This document shows positions 14,339-21,825 of a DNA stretch of 28,232 bases, in pieces. The stretch is from Gemmataceae bacterium (GTDB lineage Bacteria > Planctomycetota > Planctomycetia > Gemmatales > Gemmataceae). Where the stretch lies: positions 1-28,232 of the forward strand of contig JADLBT010000038.1 in NCBI GenBank assembly GCA_020847555.1, written 5' to 3'. The position numbers were made by a program, and so were the translations under genes. The stretch's first letter is position 1; the number at the start of each line of letters is the position of its first letter. The notes under the pieces were generated by a model. That model had not been told where the DNA came from, searched no databases, and worked only from the letters and a program-made list of their open reading frames with translations.

Positions 14339-15397
14339 ATGTCGCGACTAAAAGACAACCTCGAGCTATGTCTGGACGCCGTTGCCTATGCGAAGGGGAA
14401 GGCCCCGCGGTCGGCGAACCAGACGTACTTCAAGCGCACCCGGTCGAAGAAGCACAAGAAGCGGGCGCTCTTCCTGCTCGGCATGACCCGCAGCTCGGAG
14501 TACGCCGACATGTATACGGACGACACCGAAACCACGACCAAGATCGGCGTCAGCCCCCGGAGGCAAGAACGGCGTGAGACCATCGAGAAGTTGCTGCGCT
14601 CCGGCATGAGCAAGGACGAAGTCGGGAAGAAACTCGACAAATATATCAAGGAGTGGGGGGAGGATTATTTCTGGGAGGGGAGGAGGTATTCCCAGGTCAA
14701 ACAGTACAAACTGGCCGTGAAAGATCTCTCCGCGGACCACTGGTGGGTGCGCAAGATCCTGGAGGTGGGCGGCTACACGCTTAATGAACTCAAGAACATG
14801 GACAAGGACCAGTTCAGCATGGCAGAAGCCATCACCGATATGAGGCAATCGGCGGCCAATGCGGCCCAGTCGGGAATCGGCAACTGCGATGAAAAGGCCC
14901 AGCTTGCGGCCGAGTGGATCTACCTCCACACCCCTGGAGGCCGCAACCTCGCCATGTGCTATCTCGATCCGGACTATGGCGGAGTGTTTGGCCGCGTCGA
15001 GTACGACGACGACGGCAACCCTTCCGGCGGCGGCGATCACGTCTTTGCCGTGTACGACTGCAACCCCACCCCCGGAGTGGATTACGATACCTACCTCGGC
15101 AAGATCAAGGACATGGGACCGAACGCCATCATCGTGGACGGCTGGATGAATGATGCATACCCCGCTCAGCATCATTCTCTGTCGATCCTTGGCAAGAACT
15201 ATCGCCGCAACTACAATGACGAAATCATCAATGTGAAGCAATCTGTCGTCCGCGATATGAACTGCATTTCCTACCGAAACCATATCCGCTACCGATGGAA
15301 CTTCACGCTCGCGCAAGGGGCCAATCACGGCGACCCCAAACCCGACCGGAAGGCGCTCAGCCGCGGCACCGACCAGTACAAGTCCCTGGTCAAATAA
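14339..15397 (+). CDS. Candidate T6SS cargo effector with Cys-His-Asp hydrolase signature
   Basis: A 352-residue protein of no family I can name. The N-terminal 130 residues are lysine/arginine-rich and helical in character (for example RTRSKKHKKRALF, SKDEVGKKLDKYIKEWGEDY). The C-terminal half carries an ordered signature: SGIGNCDEKAQLAAEW (C183), GGGDHVFAVYD (H234) and AIIVDGWMNDAY (D267, followed by W269). A Cys at a helix start after GN, a His before a hydrophobic strand and an Asp before GW or PW is the layout of papain/transglutaminase-like peptidases, deamidases and acyltransferases used as toxins. There is no signal peptide or membrane segment, as expected for an Hcp-loaded cargo. It follows two hcp genes on the same strand. 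Two stretches of 60 bases (15181-15300) are 45-48% G+C by hand count, well below the hcp genes, suggesting acquisition. The start is ATG 14339 with GGAG at 14326. No immunity gene is seen. The hydrolase fold is likely; the effector role is inference. Confidence 0.6.
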   Translation: MSRLKDNLELCLDAVAYAKGKAPRSANQTYFKRTRSKKHKKRALFLLGMTRSSEYADMYTDDTETTTKIGVSPRRQERRETIEKLLRSGMSKDEVGKKLDKYIKEWGEDYFWEGRRYSQVKQYKLAVKDLSADHWWVRKILEVGGYTLNELKNMDKDQFSMAEAITDMRQSAANAAQSGIGNCDEKAQLAAEWIYLHTPGGRNLAMCYLDPDYGGVFGRVEYDDDGNPSGGGDHVFAVYDCNPTPGVDYDTYLGKIKDMGPNAIIVDGWMNDAYPAQHHSLSILGKNYRRNYNDEIINVKQSVVRDMNCISYRNHIRYRWNFTLAQGANHGDPKPDRKALSRGTDQYKSLVK

Positions 15398-15471
15398 CGT
15401 CACCCACCTCGTTGGAGGTCGGGATCCCGGCCGCGTCGGCCCGGGCACGAAGAAGACATTTGCCGCGGTCG

Positions 15472-15524
15472 CCGCTTGCGGCCTGGCGGCGCGCCCTCTG
15501 CGCTCCTCGCAAAGCCGCAAGCGG
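15472..15524. terminator. Hairpin in convergent gap after the candidate effector gene
   Basis: CCGCTTGCGGC (15472-15482) pairs perfectly with GCCGCAAGCGG (15514-15524). It sits between two convergent genes, so it can serve as a shared transcript end. Its left arm continues as GCTTGCGGCCTGGCG, found with one change at 27717-27730 in another intergenic hairpin, so it belongs to a dispersed repeat (family C). The rest of the 178-bp gap (15398-15575) shows no gene. Confidence 0.55.
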
Positions 15525-15575
15525 AAACCTCGGGCACAACATTGGACAGCTTTGGCCCTCCAGCTGGTGGCGGCG

Positions 15576-16919
15576 TTACGCCTCCGGGTGGACCCACGGC
15601 TTGCGGTACGGCCGCCGCAGCAGCTTGTTGGCCTCCTCGTCTCCCACAACGCGCTGGGCCTTCGCGTCCCACGTCAGCGTCCGGTTTAGCCGCAGCGCCA
15701 GGTTCGCCAGGATGCAGCTCGCCGTCGAGATGTGGCCCTCCTCGATGTCGGCGACCGGCCGGCCGCGCGTCCGGATTGCCGTCAGGAAGTCCTGCATGTG
15801 GCGGCGGATGGCCGGCGCGACGTGCCGCTCCAGGTCGCGCTCGTTCCGATCCTCGGGGTACTTCTCCAACTCGTACACCACGTCGCCGTGGATCGGCTTG
15901 CCCTTCCCCTTGCCCGCGGGCGTGTAGTCGTAGCGCATCACGCTCAGTTTCAGCGTGCCGCGGTCGCCGTAGATGGTCGCGCCCCACGGATAGTCCGGGT
16001 CGGGCGCCTGGCCCCAGGTGCGGTGCGTCCAGACGACGTTCAGATCCGGGAACTCGAACGTCGCCGTCTGCGTGTCGGTGATGTTGGCCCGGCTCTTGCG
16101 GTCCACCAGGATTCCGCCCGACGAGCTGATGCGCCGCGGCCACCCCAGGCCGAGTATCCACCTTGTCATGTCTAACATGTGGATACACATGTCGCCGACG
16201 ATGCCGTTGCCGTACTCCATGAATGCTCGCCAGCGGCGCGGGTGGACGAGGGCGTTGTACGGCCGCAGCGGCGCCGGGCCGGTCCACATCTCGTAGTCCA
16301 GTTCCTGTGGCGGCTTCGCGTCCGGCGGGTTGTCGCGCGCCCGCATGTGGTAGTAGCAGTAGATCTCGACGTGGGCGATGCGGCCGAGCAGCCCCTCCCG
16401 GATGATCCGGTCGCGAGCTTCGATCAGGTGGGGAGTGCTGCGCCGCTGCGTCCCGACCTGGACGACGCGCTTGTTCCGGCGCGCTGCCGCGACCATCGCC
16501 TGCCCCTCGACGACGTCCACGCTGATCGGCTTCTGCACCCACACGTCGGCGCCGGCCTCGAGCGCGGCGATCGTCGGCAGGGCGTGCCAGTGGTCGGGGG
16601 TGACGACGAGAACGATGTCGTGATCCTTCTGGCGCAGCATCTCGCGGTAGTCGCTGTAGATGCGTGGCCGGCGTTTGGACCGCTGGCGGGCGGCGATCAT
16701 TTCGGCGGCCTCGGCCAGCATCTTCCGATCGACGTCGCACAGGGAGACGACCTCGACCGGGGCGACCTGGATGAGACGGAACAGGTCGCACTTGCCGTAC
16801 CAGCCGCAGCCGATCAGGCCGACGCGCGGCGGCTTCGGCTCGCCAGCGGCGTGGACGCCCGCGGCCGCGGACAGCGCCAGCCCGGCGGCCCCAGTTTGCA
16901 GGAAATCACGGCGGTTCAT
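15576..16919 (-). CDS. Tat-exported Gfo/Idh/MocA family oxidoreductase
   Basis: A 447-residue NAD(P)-dependent oxidoreductase of the Gfo/Idh/MocA family, many of which act on sugars or inositols in planctomycetes. The N-terminus has a twin-arginine signal (NRRDFLQTGAAGLALSAAAGVHA, residues 2-24, here split for reading at LALS), so it is exported folded with its cofactor. The Rossmann motif is VGLIGCGWYG (33-42). TPDHWHA (107-113) follows. The usual EKP motif is QKP (129-131), a known variant. The C-terminal domain contains YGNGIVGDMCIHMLDMTRW with the family's catalytic His region. The ribosome site GGGGAGGT is ideally placed before ATG 16919. It is transcribed convergently to the T6SS block and divergently from the PAC2 gene. 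Substrate unknown. Confidence 0.9.
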   Translation of the reverse strand: MNRRDFLQTGAAGLALSAAAGVHAAGEPKPPRVGLIGCGWYGKCDLFRLIQVAPVEVVSLCDVDRKMLAEAAEMIAARQRSKRRPRIYSDYREMLRQKDHDIVLVVTPDHWHALPTIAALEAGADVWVQKPISVDVVEGQAMVAAARRNKRVVQVGTQRRSTPHLIEARDRIIREGLLGRIAHVEIYCYYHMRARDNPPDAKPPQELDYEMWTGPAPLRPYNALVHPRRWRAFMEYGNGIVGDMCIHMLDMTRWILGLGWPRRISSSGGILVDRKSRANITDTQTATFEFPDLNVVWTHRTWGQAPDPDYPWGATIYGDRGTLKLSVMRYDYTPAGKGKGKPIHGDVVYELEKYPEDRNERDLERHVAPAIRRHMQDFLTAIRTRGRPVADIEEGHISTASCILANLALRLNRTLTWDAKAQRVVGDEEANKLLRRPYRKPWVHPEA

Positions 16920-17050
16920 GTGGCACCTCCCCGGAGTTGCGTTCGGACGGTGCGCCTAATCTAAATCGGAACTGCGGCGGCGGCGAGGGGCAGACGGCCA
17001 CAGGCAGTCAGCAGTGGGCAAGCGGCAGTACTCAGTACGGTGCGGGCGGG

Positions 17051-17089
17051 TTGCGGTCGCCGCCTCCACCGGCCCATAGAATACCGCCA
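17051..17089 (+). promoter_or_regulatory. Possible promoter for a leaderless PAC2 transcript
   Basis: TAGAAT (17077-17082) resembles a -10 element and ends six bases before the ATG at 17089, so transcription would begin at or next to the start codon. TTGCGG (17051-17056) could be a poor -35 at 20 bases. The PAC2 gene has no ribosome site, and an in-frame TAG at 17077 rules out an upstream start. Weak evidence. Confidence 0.25.
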
Positions 17090-17931
17090 TGTCTCAAGGC
17101 CAGACCGACTTTCTGCGGTTCCACCAGTCCCCCGCCCTCGACCAGGCCACGCTGGTGCTCGCCTTCACCGGCTGGATGGATGGCGGCGACGTGTCCACCG
17201 GGACCGTCCAGCGGCTCGTCGATCTGCTCGACGCGAAGCCCATCGCCGAGATCGATCCGGAGCCGTTTTACCTCTTCAGCTTCCCCGGCTCGATGGAGCT
17301 GACCGCCCTCTTCCGTCCCGAGCTCCGGATCGAGAACGGCCTGGTTGCGAGCCTGGAAATGCCGGCCAACACGTTTTACTGCCACGAACCGGCCAACCTC
17401 GTCCTCTTCCTCGGCAAGGAGCCGAACCTCAACTGGCGGGCGTTTGGCGACTGCGTCCTCGCCCTGGCGCACCGGATCGGGGTGCGCCGCCTGCTGTTCG
17501 TCGGATCGTTCGGCGGGTCGGTCCCGCACACACGCGAGCCGCGGTTATTCGTGACCTGCTCGGAGGAGCGACTGCTGCCGGAGATGGAGCAGTACAGCCT
17601 GCGCCGCACCGGCTACGAGGGGCCTGGGTCGTTCTCCAGCTACCTGCTGACACGGGCACCGGCCGCCGGTCTGGAGATGGTGTCGCTGGTCGCCGAGATC
17701 CCCGGCTATCTACAAGGCCGTAACCCGCTCAGCATCGAGGCCGTCACGCGCCGCCTCGCGAAGATCTTTCAGCTGCCGCTGGATCTGGAATCTCTCCGGG
17801 CAGAGAGCACCAAGTGGGAGCTGGAGGTGTCGCGCGCCGTCGCCCGGGACAAGGCGCTGGCGAAGACGGTGCGCCAACTCGAGGAGGCGTACGATAACGA
17901 GTTGCTGACACTCGAAGGCGGGGACGGTTGA
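17089..17931 (+). CDS. PAC2 family protein
   Basis: A 280-residue member of the PAC2 family (related to proteasome assembly chaperone 2), found in actinobacteria, archaea and planctomycetes. Family features seen are LVLAFTGWMDGGDVSTGTV near the N-terminus (the GW-x-DAG motif), FPGSMELT, a central nucleotide-phosphorylase-like fold region with LLFVGSFGGSVPHTREP, and YEGPGSFSSYLLTRAPAAGLEMVSLVAEIPGYLQG, then a charged helical C-terminus. The cellular role in bacteria is not established; no proteasome genes are in the window. ATG 17089 is the first start after an in-frame stop at 17077, and no ribosome site precedes it. Confidence 0.85.
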   Translation: MSQGQTDFLRFHQSPALDQATLVLAFTGWMDGGDVSTGTVQRLVDLLDAKPIAEIDPEPFYLFSFPGSMELTALFRPELRIENGLVASLEMPANTFYCHEPANLVLFLGKEPNLNWRAFGDCVLALAHRIGVRRLLFVGSFGGSVPHTREPRLFVTCSEERLLPEMEQYSLRRTGYEGPGSFSSYLLTRAPAAGLEMVSLVAEIPGYLQGRNPLSIEAVTRRLAKIFQLPLDLESLRAESTKWELEVSRAVARDKALAKTVRQLEEAYDNELLTLEGGDG

Positions 17932-17995
17932 CCGTACCTCGGCGGAGGCCGTGACGATGAACTCATAATCGGCTGCGCTGGATGGGTTGCCCCAC

Positions 17996-18104
17996 ATCTT
18001 CGCAGGAGCCGGCTCCGTCCGGCGATGCCTTCCTCTCGGAGGCCGGAGCCCCCTCCTACGAAGGTAGGAGGGCGGAGCCCTCTCCTACGAAGACTCCGCC
18101 CAGA
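17996..18104. repeat. Palindromic repeat cluster between PAC2 and BBP7 genes
   Basis: Within this convergent gap, CCTCCTAC (18052-18059) pairs with GTAGGAGG (18064-18071) around GAAG, and GGAGCCGGCTCC (about 18005-18016) is self-complementary. GGCCGGAGCCCC...CTCCTACGAAG (18041-18063) is repeated imperfectly at 18071-18092. The reverse complement AGGAGGGGGCTCCGGCC is identical to 2918-2934 in the long inverted repeat, so both belong to one dispersed family (D). Probably a bidirectional transcript end. Confidence 0.55.
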
Positions 18105-18115
18105 GGGGCGCGTCG

Positions 18116-19597
18116 TTAGAAGCGCAGCTCCAGCATGAACCGTACCCCGTGAACCCAGAAGTCGTCCTGGCCGGTGAGTACGGTCGGCTGACCGGGGCCG
18201 GACGGCGAACCGAAGCTCAGGCTGCTCGGCACCAGGTTCGGGTTGACGACGTTGTTCACCTGGCTACCGGGCCGCACCACGCTGTTGACGTACAGGAAGT
18301 TGTACCCCACCGCGAGCCGCAGGTTGCGCGTCACGTCCACGCCGATATCGATGCCGACCTCCGGGACGATGACGAACCAGTTGGTCGTGTGCCGGCCGAA
18401 GTTGCCGCCGGGCAGGGCGGTGGTCCTGGGGACGGCCAGCAGGCCGCCGGGGGTGGTCGTGACCGCCTGGTCCGGCGTCACGACGGTGGTGCTGCCGAGG
18501 ATGCGCGACCGCTGGTGGTTCGGGCCGAGCCCCACCTTGCCCTGCAGGCTAACGTAGAACGGCCCGCGTCCCCACTCGATCTGGCCGCCGACCTGGCCGA
18601 GGTAGAGCTGGTTACGAGTCGTGAACCGATCGGCGATGCTGATGCTCGTTCCTGTTGGAAACCGGGTCGGGGCGTTGGGGGTCAGCTGCGGCGGCACGTC
18701 CGCCAGGAGCGTGGAGTTGGTGAGAACTTGCAGGTTATCCGTCAGGTCGAGGTAGCGGAACCCGGCCAGCACGCGCACGTCGAAGTAGGAGGTGTGGGCC
18801 AGGTTCCGCAGCAGGTTTGCCTCCCCGCCGGCAAAGCGGGTGTCGGTGGTCACGGCGATGGCCCCCGAGGCCACCCCGGGGGCGGCGATCGTCAGGCTGG
18901 ACGGGAGGTTCGTGATCGCGTTCTGGAACGGCCGGGCCAGCAGCGGGGCTCCCGCAGCGTCGGACACAAACGCGGCCCCGAGGCCCTGCCGCTCGAGGAT
19001 GAACCCGCCGAGCCCCACGCCCCACTGGCGACACTCGCCGAGCCAGATCCCGCCGTCCACCCAGATGCCCGGGTGCATCCCGAAGTTGAATGGAGATTCG
19101 CCGTACAGCGCCTGCGTGCCGGGCTGACCGAGGACGCCGCCGGCACCCACCGGCCCGGTTGTGACCAGCGCCCCCGACGCGGGGGCGTCCTGCATCCACC
19201 ACATCAGGTAGCCGCCGCGTACAAAGATCCGCTCGCACGGGCCGCGGTGAGTCCGCCCCAACTCCAGGCGCGCCTGCTCCTCGGGGCTGAGCTGCGGAGG
19301 CGGCTGCTGGTTCGTCTGGCAGTCCTGTTGCTGGCCGGTCTTCTGACCGTCGGCCGCGGCCGGCTGTTTCCCGGCTCCGTCGGTCCTGTCGGCCTTCTCG
19401 GTCGTGTCCGCCTTGGCGGTCCCGTCGCCCTCGGTGCGCTGGTCGGTCGCGCCGGACCCGTCCGGTGCGGCGGGTGCTCCGGGCGTGTCCCCCAGCGCGG
19501 TCGCGTCAGGAAGTAATGCAGGCGGCGCGGACTGGGCGAACGCCAGGCCTTCTCCCACACCGAGAAGTACCAGCAGACCGAGACATCCCCTCAGCAT
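18116..19597 (-). CDS. BBP7 family outer membrane beta-barrel protein
   Basis: A 493-residue secreted protein. The start is set at ATG 19597 because GGAG lies six bases upstream and a clean signal peptide follows (GCLGLLVLLGVGEGLAFA, cleavage expected after A21). The frame is open to 19942, but the upstream part is repeat-rich spacer. Residues 22-110 are a Gly/Thr/Asp/Gln-rich linker. The barrel region begins at IFVRGGYLMWWMQDAP (124-139) and LVTTGPVG, the typical BBP7 opening, and goes on with alternating hydrophobic strands (FNFGMHPGIWVDGGIWL, FDVRVLAGFRYLDL, FIVPEVGIDIGVDVTRNLRLAVGYNFLY) to a final ELRF with terminal phenylalanine, as outer-membrane barrels have. BBP7 proteins are expanded in planctomycetes; what this one transports or binds is unknown. 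Confidence 0.85.
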   Translation of the reverse strand: MLRGCLGLLVLLGVGEGLAFAQSAPPALLPDATALGDTPGAPAAPDGSGATDQRTEGDGTAKADTTEKADRTDGAGKQPAAADGQKTGQQQDCQTNQQPPPQLSPEEQARLELGRTHRGPCERIFVRGGYLMWWMQDAPASGALVTTGPVGAGGVLGQPGTQALYGESPFNFGMHPGIWVDGGIWLGECRQWGVGLGGFILERQGLGAAFVSDAAGAPLLARPFQNAITNLPSSLTIAAPGVASGAIAVTTDTRFAGGEANLLRNLAHTSYFDVRVLAGFRYLDLTDNLQVLTNSTLLADVPPQLTPNAPTRFPTGTSISIADRFTTRNQLYLGQVGGQIEWGRGPFYVSLQGKVGLGPNHQRSRILGSTTVVTPDQAVTTTPGGLLAVPRTTALPGGNFGRHTTNWFVIVPEVGIDIGVDVTRNLRLAVGYNFLYVNSVVRPGSQVNNVVNPNLVPSSLSFGSPSGPGQPTVLTGQDDFWVHGVRFMLELRF

Positions 19598-19938
19598 GGT
19601 GGACTCCATTCCGCTCGCGTACAGGAAAGCAGCACTCCGCGGCCCGACTTCCCCATTCATCAGGGCAGGTCGCACCACCGAAGACCCCGCACAGGACTTC
19701 CGAAGCCCGGCAAGACGGGCTGGTAGTAGCTGTATCGACCGCACCGAGGATGCCTCTTGAGACGACGGAAGGAAAAGAAGCAGGAGAAGCGCTGGGGTGG
19801 AAGGAAGCGGAGAAGCGGATTGCGCCTGGGCGGTCTGGGGACGGGAGGGGAGGTAGAGCCCCGAAGCGGCGGCGACAGATGCTTGCAGGCGCCCGGCGCT
19901 GGCGCTCCGAACTGGTAGGCTGAGGGGGCGCTCCGGGC
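19598..19938. other. 341-bp spacer upstream of the BBP7 gene
   Basis: Open frames here are extensions of neighbouring genes and not convincing. It must hold the BBP7 promoter (reading leftwards), but I cannot pick a defensible -10/-35 pair. The right end carries two family A repeat segments (19889-19910 and 19927-19939), the last abutting the stop codon of the YhbY-like gene, where it would form the transcript end. Confidence 0.5.
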
Positions 19939-19939
19939 T
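19889..19939. repeat. Dispersed GC-rich repeat, family A, copy 3
   Basis: GCGCCCGGCGCTGGCGCTCC (19889-19908) differs at one base from 2768-2787, and GGCGCTCCGGGCT (19927-19939) matches 2780-2792 exactly. It lies at the 3' end of the YhbY-like gene, consistent with the gene-end position of the other copies. Confidence 0.6.
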
Positions 19940-20235
19940 CACGACGGGAGCACGATTGTCGGCGCGGCCGAGCTGGGCCGGTAGAGGACGAGGGAGCGGC
20001 CGACGACCTGAACGAGGTGAGCGCCTTCCACGCGCTCGGCGAGCGCGGCGGCGATCTCGGCGGCGGTCTGCGGCGATGCCTCCAGCACCTTGACCTTGAC
20101 CAGCTCGCGCGTCGCCAGCGCGTCCCGGATGACGCGCTCGGCGGACTCGGTCAGGCCGTACTTGCCGATCCGGACGAACGGGTCAAGGGGGTGGGCCAGG
20201 GACCGCAGGTGAGAGAGCTGTTTCGGTGTCAGCAC
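19939..20235 (-). CDS. yhbY: YhbY-like RNA-binding protein (CRM domain)
   Basis: A 98-residue single CRM (CRS1-YhbY) domain protein, in bacteria associated with pre-50S ribosome maturation. It starts LTPKQLSHLRSLAHPLDPFVRIGKYGLTES, with the family's GxxG-type loop GKYGLT (24-29), then RELVKVKVLEASPQTAAEIAAALAERVEGAHLVQVVGRSLVLYRPS, the standard end of the domain. The start is GTG 20235, overlapping the stop of the upstream larA-like gene as GTGCTGA (20229-20235), with GAGGAG about a dozen bases upstream. The longer frame from 20274 adds a non-conserved extension and is rejected. Coupling suggests the two are one operon. Confidence 0.88.
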   Translation of the reverse strand: MLTPKQLSHLRSLAHPLDPFVRIGKYGLTESAERVIRDALATRELVKVKVLEASPQTAAEIAAALAERVEGAHLVQVVGRSLVLYRPSSAAPTIVLPS

Positions 20236-21530
20236 GTCGTGGGCCGCTCCTCGAAGCGCTCCGCCGTGCCCCACAGCCCCAGCGCGGGGTTGGAGATGTA
20301 GAACACCTCCTCGCCGTCCGGGAGCGTGTTCCAGCCGTCGCGCAGCCGCGCGAGGTCGTAGCGGGCGCTCATCGTGTCCAGGTTCGCGTAGCCGAAGCCG
20401 ACGCCCTCAACCTCGGCGCGCGTCAGGTGGCCGGGGCAGTAGGTGACGGTGAAGCGGCCCTCGGACGAGCCGTGGATCAGGTGGGCGGCCGCCGACAGGT
20501 TCGCGCTCAGCTCCGGCTGCGTGCGGACCGCCTCCAGCGTCGTCGGCGTGCCGCGGTAGCCGTAGCGGCGCACCAGCCGGTCGATGGTCGGATCCTCGCC
20601 GAACGTGCGCACGCCCGGCGCCAGCACTACCAGCTCGCCGCCGTCCGCGATCGCCATCCGCGTTCGGTAGACTGCCTTGTTGCCGAGCCAGGTCGATTTG
20701 TACTCCAGCGGGTCGAGGTAGACGACGACCTTGCGCGGCGCCCGGTCCAGCAGATCCAGGTTCACCCGTCGGCACAGTTCGGCCCCGCGCCGGAAGCACG
20801 CCACGTCGTCCCCGGCGAACAGCCCGCGCGTCACCAGCCGGCCGTCGTCGCCGCGGGCGCGCACCGTCAGGAGGTAGACAAGGGGCAGGTGCTTCGCCAG
20901 GCGCTCGGAGGCGTAGTCGAGCAGCCGCCGCACCGGCGTCGAGGCGCGGCCCATGACGCGCTCGATCCCGTGGACCGCCCCGAGCCAGTGCGACTTGTTG
21001 ATCAGGTCGCTCCCGCCGACGCCGATGAACACGTTCTTGTTGTGGTTGGCGATGCCGATGACCTCGTGCGGCACCAGCTGGCCGACGGACAGGATCGCGT
21101 CCCACCCGCCCTCGACGAGCAGCCGATCGACCTCGACGCGGACGGAGAAGTCGAGCCTGCCTGCCGACACGTCCTGGACGAAGGCGGCTGGCACCTCGCC
21201 GAGCGGCACGACGCCGTCGCGCCAGTCGTGGGCGTGGAACAAGGCGTGCGGGATGCCGGGGAACATGTGGTCGAGTTCGTCGCCGGTCATCGCGACGTGA
21301 GTGCCGGTCGCCGGCAGGATCGCGACGTCGGCCACACCGCGGAGCCGTTCGTGGAGGACGCAGGTCAGGAACCCGGCCCAGGAGTGCAGGCGGGTAACGT
21401 CGGGGGGCAGGATCAGCACGCGGCGCAGGGGGCCGCGCTGTCTCAGCTGCGCCAGCAAGGAATCGACCAGCTCCCGCCCGCGCGTCTCGTCGATCACGGC
21501 GTCGGGTGAGCCCTCGTGAAGAAACTCCAT
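20229..21530 (-). CDS. LarA-like (lactate racemase/DUF2088) domain protein
   Basis: A 433-residue member of the LarA/DUF2088 superfamily, whose founder is the nickel-pincer lactate racemase. Seen are PPDVTR (42-47, the family D-x-TR), LPATGTHVAMTGDEL (72-86), HAHDW (99-103) and SVGQLVPHEVIG (148-159, with H155 in the position of a catalytic His). The next block is FIGVGGSDLINKSHW instead of the usual FSGG-x-K-x-x-PG, so the lysine that carries the cofactor in LarA is not in its normal place. Function as a lactate racemase is therefore doubtful; many planctomycete paralogues have unknown substrates. ATG 21530 has AGGAG seven bases upstream. No larB, larC or larE is in the window. Confidence 0.8.
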   Translation of the reverse strand: MEFLHEGSPDAVIDETRGRELVDSLLAQLRQRGPLRRVLILPPDVTRLHSWAGFLTCVLHERLRGVADVAILPATGTHVAMTGDELDHMFPGIPHALFHAHDWRDGVVPLGEVPAAFVQDVSAGRLDFSVRVEVDRLLVEGGWDAILSVGQLVPHEVIGIANHNKNVFIGVGGSDLINKSHWLGAVHGIERVMGRASTPVRRLLDYASERLAKHLPLVYLLTVRARGDDGRLVTRGLFAGDDVACFRRGAELCRRVNLDLLDRAPRKVVVYLDPLEYKSTWLGNKAVYRTRMAIADGGELVVLAPGVRTFGEDPTIDRLVRRYGYRGTPTTLEAVRTQPELSANLSAAAHLIHGSSEGRFTVTYCPGHLTRAEVEGVGFGYANLDTMSARYDLARLRDGWNTLPDGEEVFYISNPALGLWGTAERFEERPTTC

Positions 21531-21825
21531 GATGATGCTCCTGTGGTACACACCATGCTGCCTGTCCCCTCAGTAATATAGCCGCCTTCGCGGAGGAGGA
21601 AGGCACGCGGATTGGCGGATAGAGACAGTTATTTGGAAAGCCCACGGGGCGCCACCCGTGGACCTTGAACGGCGACTCTCTGATCCCTGCCCTCGCAGTC
21701 GCGCGGGGGCGCTGGTTCGGCAAACTCGTCTGGATTCTTTCGCCCGCATTGACGACACTCGGGCCTCGCTCCAGGGTCCGCCCGTGGATCGGGGTTGTCG
21801 CTTTCCGGCGTTCGCGTTTGCAGTG
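21531..21825. other. Divergent spacer between larA-like and flippase genes
   Basis: This 295-bp region must hold promoters for both directions. It contains one family B palindrome (21637-21666) and an A/T-richer patch, AGTAATATAG (21571-21580), which is a plausible site for a promoter or melting region. I could not assign exact -10/-35 elements. Confidence 0.4.
21637..21666. repeat. Dispersed palindromic repeat, family B, copy 2
   Basis: AAAGCCCACGGG (21637-21648), a GCGCCA spacer and CCCGTGGACCTT (21655-21666) form a 12-bp stem with two mismatches. Matches 6838-6867 and 24342-24371 closely. Confidence 0.7.

Noticed and set aside
14366..15649. 427-codon antisense frame over the candidate effector gene
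   Set aside because: No family features, while the + strand frame has a conserved-looking catalytic signature, ribosome site and operon context.
19610..19942. N-terminal extension of the BBP7 gene to 19942
   Set aside because: The extension would place the signal peptide internally and includes family A repeat sequence; ATG 19597 has a good ribosome site and an ideal signal peptide.
20236..20274. Longer start for the YhbY-like protein at 20274
   Set aside because: The extra 13 residues are not part of the CRM domain, and the coupled GTG at 20235 fits the family start LTPKQ.
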